This document shows, piece by piece, positions 45,956-57,400 of a stretch of DNA of 64,000 nucleotides (the stretch's first letter is position 1; each line of letters opens with the position of its first letter). The stretch comes from Asterias rubens (taxonomy: Eukaryota; Echinodermata; Asteroidea; Forcipulatida; Asteriidae), in assembly GCF_902459465.1 (NCBI RefSeq), contig NC_047068.1:16825195-16889194 (forward strand), in the 5' to 3' direction. The translations under genes and the position numbers were made by a program. The notes under the pieces are model-generated. The model was not told the origin of the DNA. It did no database searches and worked only from the letters and a program-made list of their open reading frames with translations.

Positions 45956-46265
45956 TCACCCTGTAGTTCTTAGAAAAGGATGACCTAATCGCAAAATTTG
46001 CCACATCTACACCAGGTACCTGTCATCCCAACAACAAAAATTGAAGAAGAAAACACTTGATATTTTGATAACCACTTAAGGAATGACTGGACGAGGTGTG
46101 TTCAGTGATGCATGGTAGTAAAGGATCATTGCTGTTATAATAGTCTGATGAGGTGTATAGCTTTGGACAAGTGTCCCTTATCTTGTGGAATTTTTTTCAG
46201 GGTCATGACACTCCACTCAAAGATACTGTAAAAGTGTTCATCCAATGTTTTTGTAAATCAAATTC

Positions 46266-46458
46266 AGGCCTGATACTGTACAGAGGCAACAAAGGCATTT
46301 GCCTCCATGCCCCCTGGTCATTGCCTTGGTGCCTTTGAAATGCTCCAGTAGAAACTGATACTTCACAGAGGCAACGAAAAGCAATTGCCTCCATGCCCCC
46401 AGGTCATTGCCTTGGTGCCTTTGAAATGCTCCAGTAAAAGTTAACAATTTCCTCACAG
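46266..46458 (+). mobile_element. family D repeats, two adjacent partial copies (D6, D7)
   Basis: CTGATACTGTACAGAGGCAA and CTGATACTTCACAGAGGCAA, each followed by the GCCTCCATGCCCCC...GGTCATTGCCTTGG block and AAATGCTCCAGTA. A tandem duplication of about 93 bp within one element is the simplest reading. Confidence 0.75.
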
Positions 46459-46686
46459 GAAAAGTTTTTCACTTTCTTGCAGTGTTATTTCAAAGTTTAT
46501 TACTTTGAGTCACATGCTTTTATGAAAGTACAAAAAAGTCTTGCCCTTTCAAATTTATCCAATCTCTTCATTTAGATTGTAGCGGGGTAAAATGTTGGCA
46601 ACAACAAACATTAATTTATGAAAACTTTTTTGGTACCTATCACAGAATTCAGGCTCACCTCTCATCATTGGGCAAGCTTGGTGGTC

Positions 46687-46870
46687 ATGGGCCCAGTTTC
46701 ATAGAGGTGCTTAAGCAACAACAAAATAGCTAAGCATTCAAAAGTGTTGCTAACCAGAATAAGGTTACCAGCTTAAATACCACGTCATGTGTACAATTTG
46801 TGGCTGGTATCCTGTTCATTGCTGCTCAGCAGACAACTGTCTGCTTAAGCAGCTCTGTGAAATTGGGCCC
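46687..46870. mobile_element. family C element, copy C5
   Basis: GGGCCCAGTTTCATAGAGG at left and CTCTGTGAAATTGGGCCC at right. Internal inverse AAGCAACAAC/GCTCAGCAG blocks; about 184 bp. Confidence 0.78.
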
Positions 46871-46959
46871 TGGTCTAGAATAGCAGGGGTCTTGTGTTCA
46901 AATCCCCAGCCGAGTAGCTTGTGGATTTGTTTTCCTGCAGGATTTCAAATTTTATTTAT

Positions 46960-47235
46960 AAATTCTGGTTGTGTAGCCAAGGATTCTCAGAAAAGCGAAT
47001 GTAATCACTATTTAGCCAAGTATTCCCACAGAGAAAAGACAAGTTTTAGTTTCAGATGTGGGAGGAAACCCCAGAGACATTTTTGAGGGAAAACCCACGC
47101 ACTCGTGCAAGGACTGGAAATGCAATCCATATATACATGTAGTGCTCTGGTGGAATTCAAACCAGGGTCCTGTACTACATGTAGAGCAGGAAGGTAAACA
47201 AAGAAACTGCTCCACCAACCTTACCACTTCAAAAG
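46960..47235 (-). mobile_element. tRNA-derived SINE, copy R1
   Basis: Read on the minus strand: GGTTGGTGGAGCAGTTTC (A-box-like), then GGTTTGAATTCCACC (B-box-like), then TTTCCTCCCACATCTGAAAC and an ending in GAATTTATAAATAAAA. The TCCTCCCACATC block is shared with the plus-strand copy at 62955-63135. Confidence 0.6.
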
Positions 47236-47634
47236 CAGATAATTAAAAGAAAAATTACTCAAATGAACCAGTAAGAAAACTACCTAGATGTGCAAGAAAT
47301 ATGTTTCTTAAACAAATAAAACTTTGCCAATTATTATAGTTAGGATTTCAGGTTTTTTTAAAAGCTTGTTTAAAAACAGAATACAGCAACCAAAATGATC
47401 TTTACCATTTGATCTATATCTTAATTATCTACAGATAGACTCTAATTTTTGAAAAAGCAATTTACTATACGCTTGTTTTGTATGAAGAAAATAATTTCCC
47501 ATTAATTTCCCTTTCAAAGTGCTACAAAGTTTGAAAACTCTTTAGCAAGTTTGTATTCACTTTCAAGATTGTATTGCCATCTTTGAGTTTTTCACTTTCT
47601 TGCAGTGTTATTTCAAAGTTTATTACTTTGAGTC

Positions 47635-47700
47635 ATCATGCACAACCCACACTGCAACTCCACTGCACCCTCCCCCTCCCCAACACACACACACCTACCT
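47635..47700 (+). repeat. C/A-rich low-complexity tract
   Basis: CCTCCCCCTCCCC then a short CA run. No further significance seen. Confidence 0.6.
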
Positions 47701-47759
47701 GAAAGTAAAAAAAAAACAAAGGAAGCAAACATGGGGCAGATTTAATTTGATTCTGATAA

Positions 47760-48385
47760 TACTTGATAGTCACACCCTGTCCTTCGCCACCACGCCAAGC
47801 ATTATGCCTGCGCCGTCGAACCCCATCAATAATTCACCATCATGATATCCGCATCGACACGAGGCGCAAATAAATCTACTTAAAGATTCGGTCTCATCAT
47901 GCATAGTATGCACGGCGGCTCGGCTGGATAATACATGAAACTTTGTCACTTTGACTCCGCGAGTCATCGTTTTTGATGCCGTCGCACTCCGCTGCCCCCA
48001 CACACCCATCAATATTAGAATGTATATTCTGGCACAGCATAAATCAGGGTGCATCAAAATGCAACAATCAGGAATTTCAACAATCATTTTCTCATTAAAG
48101 ACCCATAATTTGTGAGTTTTCATGACAAAGAGTGGGGTTATAGACCCTCATTTTAGTTTAGGTTAGGAAGGAAGATAGAATAAGCTATAAAGGAGAGAAG
48201 TTGGCGGGTTGTCTTGCCATTGATGATTAACCATTGATTGCTTTGTTAATGAGATGCAGCTTGTCTACTCACTGGAGAGTTCTGCAATTCCCCATTGAGT
48301 GGCCTCACTGTAATTACTAGTCAGGAGTCCTCACGCTTTTTTTTCCTTGGTCATTTTTCTCCCGGTTGCCGACCACGCCGTCACG
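47760..48385 (+). promoter_or_regulatory. CpG-richer region before RHBDL exon 1
   Basis: 47770-48010 is noticeably richer in CG dinucleotides (GCCTGCGCCGTCGAACCCC, CACGGCGGCTCGGCTGG, GACTCCGCGAGTC) than its surroundings, and an in-frame stop at 48311 separates it from the ATG. A promoter or 5' untranslated exon is plausible; no TATA box is placed. Confidence 0.35.
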
Positions 48386-48481
48386 ATGCCTGACTCTGCC
48401 AACTTGTGTTTGCTGAATCCTAACTCTGTGCACGCTGAAATGGCACCTGAACTACAGAAGTGGAAACCCTACTTTGAGAAA
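48386..48481 (+). CDS. RHBDL: RHBDL exon 1 (N-terminus)
   Basis: The exon has 32 codons ending KWKPYFEK in phase 0 before GTAAGT. The end is the entering helix of EF-hand 1. An internal acceptor-like CTACAG before AAGTGG is also phase 0, so an alternative transcript could join here from upstream. Confidence 0.75.
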
Positions 48482-51400
48482 GTAAGTATAAGTTGTAAAA
48501 CTTTTAGGAGTACTGTATCCCTCAATTGTTTTTTTTCCTTTTTTTCTTCCTTGGTTTTCTTTAAAAGGTTTTCGTCTAGTTGAGGTACATTCATGTACTT
48601 CATTGCACATGTACAGTACCTAAAAGAATTTTCAAGCACGGTTTTCAAAATGTTTTGTTAAATTTTGTATTTTTGTATATTTTTATTTCAATTTCGTCCA
48701 AAATATCATAAGCAATATGTGAAAATTCAGGCCTGATGCTTTGTTTTTGAAAGGGCAAGGGCATAAAGGCATTTTCTCCTTGGTAAAGGCAATTAAATGA
48801 GGACTCTGTACTATTTTATTGAAACATTTCAAGGGCACTAAGGCAATGACATGAGGCAATGGAGGCATTTGCCTTCGTTGCCCTCATTGAAGTTTCAGGC
48901 CTGAGACTCTGCCTAAACTGTTTTTCTGATTGTTTATTTGTTGTATTTGGGGAGATGAACATCTGGGCAGTTTGAAAAACCTGCATTTTACATCAAGATA
49001 AACATCAAGAACACCAAACATTAATGTATATTTTACATTGATACCGAAGGTTCTTTTGATTGGTAAAGCAGTTTGCAGTTCAGGTAATTAGATTTCCCAG
49101 ATTATGAATATTATTAATTGCACAAAAAATAATCATTTAGGATATACTCCTGATACTTCACGGTAGCCTCAATTGCCTTGGTGCCCTAGAAATGTTAGAA
49201 AGTAGAAATTTGCAATTTCCTCATAGGGCAAAAATTAGCTAAGTTACCTTGTCTTTCAGAAGCGAAGTGTACAGCTGTTTCGTTTACATGTATGTTTGTT
49301 CGTCCTTTACTCAAATTTTTAAGTAAAATTTGTGGTGTATCATGGCTGGGGGGTCAGTCACACGAGACTCAAGTTTCGGATCAGCAGAGTGGCAGTCTAG
49401 ATACGGTCTTGACACTCTGTCTTTTAGCAAGACACCTTTTCATCTTATCTATTATTGCTTATTATTAAACTATTTTACTATTTTTGAAAGGATCTTTACC
49501 TATTTAACTACATTTTAAGTTGTTATTGTTTTGTAATCGGGCTTCAACAACACAATCAAAAAGCACCTCTTGGGTAAGAACTTGATCTCAAAAAGGTCAT
49601 CTAAGATAGACATTTTTTCTCTTGAAGTGTCTCTCCCTAAATACTAGATGACTGGCAAAGGTTAAATGGACTAGTTGACATTAAGAACGTGTTAAAGTCT
49701 TGCCCGTGGCATCATGAAACGTCCAAAGTTCAAAACAATTTCCATATTTCTTCCCCATAGGCAGTCAATCTATTCTGGTCATGCCATCATGTTGAGTTTT
49801 GCCTCTTTTGGTGTAGTGTGCAGCAGTCTTATTTAAAAACTTCAATATCGACTTTGATACAATGTTTTTAAATATTTTTAAACCTCACTGCATGTAAATG
49901 ACGCTCTTGTAGAGATTGTGTTTTTTGTTATGATTTCCATCAATATTTCATCTGTCAAAATGCCACGTGGACAACGAGCTCTGCAAATTATTCTATTGAC
50001 CACCTCAGTTCACTGAGGATTCCAATATAGTGCGGCAACATTGTGCCAAGAGAATTTCAGGCCTGGATTTTTATCTTTGAAAGGGCAAGGCCTTTTTCAT
50101 CTTGAAAAGTGCCCTTCCATTGTATAATCTTAAAGTCAATTTGCAACTTTTGAAGGGGTACCAAGAGCAATGGATCAGGTCATGGCCTCAGTAACCTGTG
50201 TGATGTGATTCCAAGCCTGGAATTTAAGGCTAACCCTTACATTTAAATGTCCTTTTCTCTTAAATGTTCAAAGACAAAACTTCCACTCAAACCAAACTTC
50301 TAAGATAAATTAACTTTGCATAATTATACTGTAAATGAAAGTTTTGTGTTCAACCCCCAAACTTTACCTTGTGCCCAGAGAATGCCAAGAGATATTTCTA
50401 AGCCTTATAAACGATCTTATTAAAGTGTCACTCAAATGCTCAAAGGAAAAACTTCCATCAAATCAAGCTCCTAAAAAAGATAAACAAGTATTTGCAGTTT
50501 TGTGTTCAACTACTTCAAACTTTATACATGTACATGTAAGTCTTGCAGGATATTGACTGTTTGTTTTGGTGGCACACTGTGCAGCGACTCCCTGCTCATT
50601 CGAGCGTGAGGTGGCCCATCACCTCACTCCATCCAGTGCCAACCTCACGCTCAATCTTTGCCACCTTACTGTGAAGATTTTGCTGTACAAAAGCAACACA
50701 ATGTGTAAATTTTGTGTTATTTATAAGCTTTTTCTTTGACCACTGTTGCAAGGGGTCAACTGCGAACAGTTCGTTATTTCTAGAAATTTGATTAATACCT
50801 TCGACCGCATAATTAAGTAAGCAGTAAATCAAAGTATGACTGTATAATTCCACTTTTTCAGGGGGAAGCGGGACATTGTAGTATGTACTGTTCATCACCC
50901 TGTTTAGTTCTTAGTGCTCATCAAGGAGATGATGACAATAACAACAAATGCCAATTTCCAAAGTTTGTTTATATGTACAGGATGTGCACAATGAATTATT
51001 AAAATGTCAAAACATTCAGTGCTAAACTTTACAGCTTCCTTAAAGACTTGCCATAAAAGATTTGCAGTGAAAAGACAAAATGATTGCGCTAATCCCAAAA
51101 CCCTTTTCATCTGCACGCTTAAGCATGTACTTTTCAAAATCCTCTCAACTGTGAGTCAGCTAAGCTGAATTCCGCTAAAGTTTCTGCATCATTAAATATG
51201 CATGGATCTTTGATGAACCGCTCACTGGATTCATTAAATCACCACCACACCTCCACATGCCCAACTGCAAACTCAAGGTCGCCAAAAAACCTCCATACAA
51301 GATTTCTGTTGGGTGGATGCAAGCCCCCCCCCCCCCGCCCACTCCCCTCCCCCTTCATTCTTTTTTAAGAACTGTATACTGTTTCAAGATGTGGGTCAGA

Positions 51401-54400
51401 CGGAGGAAGACACGATTGGGTTACCAAACTTCATCAGCTAAGGTGCTAGTGTGGAAAGCTAGACGGGTGGTGTAGCCTGACTCATGATTGATGACTCTCC
51501 GCTGATGGTTAATCTATCACTATGAAGTCTGTAGCCTACTATCCACAAGATCACTTTGGGTTGGGGAAATGGGGGGGGGGTATGCAAAATCCATTTTGTG
51601 ATAATGGTGGAAACAACACGATCACACTTTTTGATTTGGGTAACTTTGTTTGTATACACCCAAACCAAACAGTTTTCTTCTCTTTAGTGTCCGCCATATC
51701 TCAAAAAGGCTAGAAACAGAAGGATACATTAATTACGGGATTTGTACCTGAGAAATGTTTGTATTGAACGCTTATGTGGCATCCATCCATAATCAGAGTC
51801 TAATCATATGAAGAACATGGAAGTTGTACACTGGATCACGTGATGAATGGAGCAAAAACAGAAGTTAGCCATTTGTGTGGACTACAGTGTATACATGCAT
51901 CTTGGTCACAGATTTGCTATCAGATTCCCTTTATCAGGCCACGTAGGCAACAACATGAACAAAGGTGATTGCCTCCATGCCCCCTGATTATTGCCTTGGT
52001 GCCCTTGAAATGCTCCGGTAGAAATTTACAATTTCCTCATAGGGTGCCCTATACCAAGGGGAAAATGCCTTGGTGCCCTTGCCCTTTCAAAAACGAAGCA
52101 TAGAGGGCCTACCTAGGGCTGAGAAACATTCATAACAATTGTGTACACCATGTTGTATGAAAAACAGCGAGTTTTTCTTAACACCAAAGTCTTATTTTGA
52201 AAAACAGAAGGTAAAAAGATTATGTGGGCCATGTATAAATTCAGCACAAAATGATAGCTCTAATTCGAATGTGTATATAGCCCTTTTTCATCTTATCAAT
52301 AAAAGTTTCATATTACTAAAGTTTTGATTTGTCTTTGGTCTCATGACATTATTGGCATACAAATTTGTTCATGTGAATAATTTACATACTGACTTCCTGT
52401 GCGCACACCTGAGTCACCCTCAGATTTTGTACAACACCTCTTATCTTTTCTTCTGTTTTTCCTCTATAAAATATACTTTTTTGTATATTTGAAACTCAAC
52501 TCAGGTCCGTCTTGTCCACCTAACAAATCCATCTTTCATTATTTTCTATTGAGTATTCATTTGTATGTTTAATTATTTACTTTGTCACTTTCTCAAAGAG
52601 AGATCATGAATCCCAATTAGATTCCTCTTATTGAATGTTGTACATGCTGATGATTTAATACATGTAACGGTACATTCGTGCACAGCTTAATGAATAAGTT
52701 TCTTAGTGTATGTTAACTGATGAAAGTTTTAATCATCAAGTTCTATTACAAAAGTTTTGCGAGCGCTTAGGAAAGGCTAGATGACATGTTTTACAAGACT
52801 GGAATGTCGTTCATTTTGTATTCATAAATCATCTCAATAATTATATTTGTTCAATGTTGCAGTCAAGTTGAAGTGTTGCTTCGATTGTCTTCACTTTTAA
52901 TCCTATTAATTGTTCCTGAGAAATATCTTACTTGACATGGGACCTCACATTCTTTTAATTAATGTGCAAATGTGCACAAACTGGAACTAATGATAACTGC
53001 ATTGATGCAATGACCTTGCGATGCTATTTTGTTAGCTTGCATACAAGAGCACCTACAGGAATGATTTTACTGAATGATTTGTCAGTTTTGGAAGGTTGGT
53101 TGATTGCTTTGGATATGAATTTACCACATGGGTTCCTAAATTATATTACAGGCTGGGTTGGTGCAGAAGGGATCAGTCGATACTAAATGATGTACATTGT
53201 AGGAGGGTGAACCACATTGTTCAGCTAAATTCCTGGCCTGAAATTTCATATTTTTCAGAGGGCAAGGCCGTTTTTAATTTGGCAAAGGGCACTTCCATTG
53301 CAAAGTTTTAAAGTCTATGGGAAAGTTTTTAGTGGCACCAAGGCCAACACAAGGGACAACTATAGAGGCCATGGAGGGTCTAGTTTAGTGTTCTCTACTT
53401 GATGTCATATTTACAGGCTGGCGTTTACAAACAGTGCACTATATCAAATGGACTGACAGTAGGAGGGTTGGCTGTGTGTATACATGTGGATCTTCTTATG
53501 CCTTTACCACATGTGACAATGCAGGCATAGTTTATCTGTCATTCAATAGCATGATGGGTGGTATTGATTGGTCAGAAGTAGGAGGGTTGACTGTGTACCC
53601 CGTGTAGATTCATTTACCACATCCATCGTTTAACTCATTATACCTGAACCTTAAATTGATCGATATTGAACAACCAATAATTGCTGTGTTCATTTATATT
53701 GTCTTTAATTTATCTTCTTATAGTTTGATGTCGAAGGGAAGGGTAACATCAGCATGGAAGCTTTCCAAGTGATCCTTTACAAGCATGGATTGAAGGATGA
53801 GTTAGATCCACACAAGCTGGAAGTACTGGAAGCCACTATTGAGGATAACACATGTGGAAGACTAAGCTACCAAGAGTTTGTCAATATTGTAAGTCATTAA
53901 TGTTGTTTCACTCAGTCAAGTAACAATAGTAATAATAGTTAAAGACACTGGACAGTATTGGTAATTATCGAAGACCAGTCTTCTCATTTGGTGTATCTCA
54001 ACATATGCACAAAATAACAAACCTGTGAAAATTTTAGCTCAATTGGTTGTCGAAGTTGCGAGATAGTAATGGAAGAAAAAATACCCTTGTCACACGAAGC
54101 TGTGAGCTTTGATTTCAGGACATTCAAATCTAATTCTGGGATCTCGAAATCAATTTTAAATATTTTAGTGGAAAATTACTTCTTACTCAATACTTCAGAG
54201 GGAGCAATCAGCACAGTGCATAGACCTTACAGGCTTTAAAGGCACTGGACATGTTTGGTAATTACTCAAAACATTTGATAGCATAAAAACTTACTTAGTA
54301 ACCAGCAATGGAGAGCTGTTGATAGTATAAAACATTGTGAGAAATGGCTCTCTCTAAAGTAACATAGTTTTTGAGAAAGAGGTAATTTTTCACACAATTA

Positions 54401-57400
54401 ATATTAAAAGACTTCAGCTCAGGCCTTTTATTATGCATCTAAAAAGTGCATTAAATAAAAGCAACAAAGGGTGTTTTTTCTTTCATCGTTCTCTTGCAAT
54501 TAAATGACCAATTGAGTTCAAATTTTCACAGAATTGTAATTATTGTATGCATGTTATTTCATTCATTCTTGCAAATTCGATGACCAATTGTTATTCTATC
54601 ATATGGGGGTTACACCATCCTTCCTCCATGGATACACCAAGTGAGATTACTGGTCTTTGCCAATAACCAAACACGTCCAGTGCCTTTAAAGCCTGTAAGG
54701 TTTATGCACTGTGCAGATGGTGTATTAATGAGCTTACCATCAGTTCCTTCTGACTGTGTAGTGTGTACCATCAGATACATCCCTCTATACATGCATCATG
54801 ATCAGAGAGGATCACCGACAGTCTGAAATGTAATTCCTCTTTATCTACTGGACTCATTTAACCCAAAGTCAACGCCCTTATTATGGTGAACTTTCTTGTT
54901 TGCTGACTGCCGACAAGTGTCTTGTACTTTGGTTCTGCAACTCTTAATAACAGATGAGATCAAGTTTCAGAAAGACGTGAAAAACAAATTTGTGGTACAG
55001 TGTATTCTTTTTATTGATGTTGTTAAACATGTACAATGTAATGTTACCCTTTTAAAAGGTCTCAAGTTAATAACAAGACAAATCCGGTGGTTTTTTGTCT
55101 TTTAAATTAACATTACCTTACTGTGTCATATCTTGAAAAGAAAGGAATTATGATCAAATATTGATTTTGAGTTCAATACTTCACATTCCATTGGGTCACA
55201 CATTTAACATACATATTGCTAAGAAATAAGCAAATGAGTGTTATAATAACTCATTTGCTTATATATGCTTAGCAAATTTTTATTTGTTTTGTGTTTATTC
55301 ATGGATAATGACCTGCCCTTTGTAACTTTTGTAAAAGGCGCTTTATAAATATTATTGTTTGTTATTATTATTATCATTATTTTTAACAGATGAGCGACAA
55401 ACGAACCCTGAGTTTCTCCATAGCCATCCGAACTCACGGGGAGAACTACAGCGCTGAGAGTACCCTTCAGCTGACCACGCCCTCCCCTCCGTACAGGGAA
55501 CGACTCCTCACATTCGTAGCAGATGAGGTCCTGACCAATGAAGAGGACAGGAGAAACTTCCGCAGTAACTTCCTTTGGTGTCTTCCCCCGCTGGTCATGC
55601 TGTCAATCAGCTGCGTTGAGGTGAGGAAAAATAGATTTGTCTCATTTTTTATTACTATTATTTTTTTTTTTTTCATGAATTCTGGTTGTGAAGCCAAAGA
55701 TTCTCAGAAAAGCGATCTTAATTACTACAGACTGTATCGAATAACCCATTTGTTGCTATGAAAGTGCCATGATGTAGCGCAGGCCACAGCGTTCCTGGTT
55801 TGATTTCTATTGCACACACATGCACACAAGCTTGTATACGCCTGTAGAGACTAAATACCGAATCTAAATACATGTAGTCCCTCGGATGGGATTGGAACGA
55901 GGGTAATAGGAGACTTTCCAACGCTAGGCGGCAGCAGACATACCGGGTAAATTTCCATTGTTTACGTAGTTCTGAACATGCGCATAATTCTGAGAACAAT
56001 GGATTTACCCGGTAAGTCTGCTGCCCTCTATCGTCCCAGAAAGTCTCCCATTCAGTCTGGTTATGAGGCAGAGGATTCTCAGAAAAACGATCTTAGATGT
56101 AATCTTTATAGCCATGAGCCTCATGGAGAGAAGACAAGGAAGGCTTTGTAGATGATGTACATGTAGTAGGAAAACACCGGAGAATTATTCCACATGCAAT
56201 TAAGTAGGAACAGAATACCCAATGCATGTAGTATGTACCTCAGCAAGCGAGCAGTTTTGTGTGTGCTTGAAATGAATTAATAGTAGAAAATTATGTATGT
56301 CCTACGTTTGTCACCTCATTATCACTCCTTGGCATTCCTTTCTCTATGGACTGAGCATAGTTCCTTTCTGCCAGTCACAGTTATGCCATGTTGTTCAGTG
56401 GTGCACCCAGAAAATATCTGCAGTTTTCGGGGTTTTCCAACAGGGGGGGGGGGGGGGGGGGGCAGGGGGCTGGAGTTCCTGAAAATGTCTGGTTACGTCA
56501 CCTCTGCCTCCTCTCTCCTTTGAGTAACCTTTTCCCCCTTGAGTGCACAGTTGTGTTAATGTCAAATGTCCAATAATTTTTTTTTAATGGGTCGCTGAGA
56601 CTGTAGAAGATCCCTACAGGGCCCAATTTCATAGAGCTGCTTGAGCTGTTAATACTGCTTAAAAATGTTCTGCTTAGCAACATTAAGCAGTATACCAGCC
56701 ACAGACTGTACTTGTGAGATGGTATTTTGGCTGGTAACCTTATTGTGGTAAGCATAATTTTGTTGTGCTTAGCTACTTTTTGTGTTGTAAAGCAGCTCTC
56801 TGTGCTTATAAGCAGCTCTATGAAATTGGGCCCAAATTTCCATGTTTCAGAGATCAGTCTTATTGCTCACTATCTCAAATCTAAAGAAGAAGCACTTAAA
56901 CGATTCATTATCAAAACTAAAAAGATACCCCCAAATTGCCAATGCTGGTTCCGTTTGCTGCAATCCAAATAAGCATGTTCATGTACATTACTTTACATCC
57001 CTCATTCAATACTATGCCACAAGGGTTTTTTTCTGTGCTCCCCCCCCCCCCCTCCTTGGTTTTCCTCCCTCCAGAAAAATCAGACACTTTTGATCTCTGG
57101 CTGTGTGCTCCATGGTCACGGGTCAAATGTGCCAAAGGCACCTGTGCATGCCTGCTGCTCGAACACTGTTTCTGGAGTGCTGCTCAAGCAGAAAATATTG
57201 CAAACAATTGTCTAGTTGGCAGAAATGAGCATGGTACCAGTCACAACTTGTATGCGACGACATTGTAGTTTGGCTGGTAACCTTTTTCTAGTAAGCGTCA
57301 TTTTGTTGTGCCTAGCTACTTTTTGTGCTTTTAAAAGCAGTTCTGTTAAACTGGGCCCTGGAATTTCAAGCCTGGTTCTTTTTAATTCTTACATCGTTGT

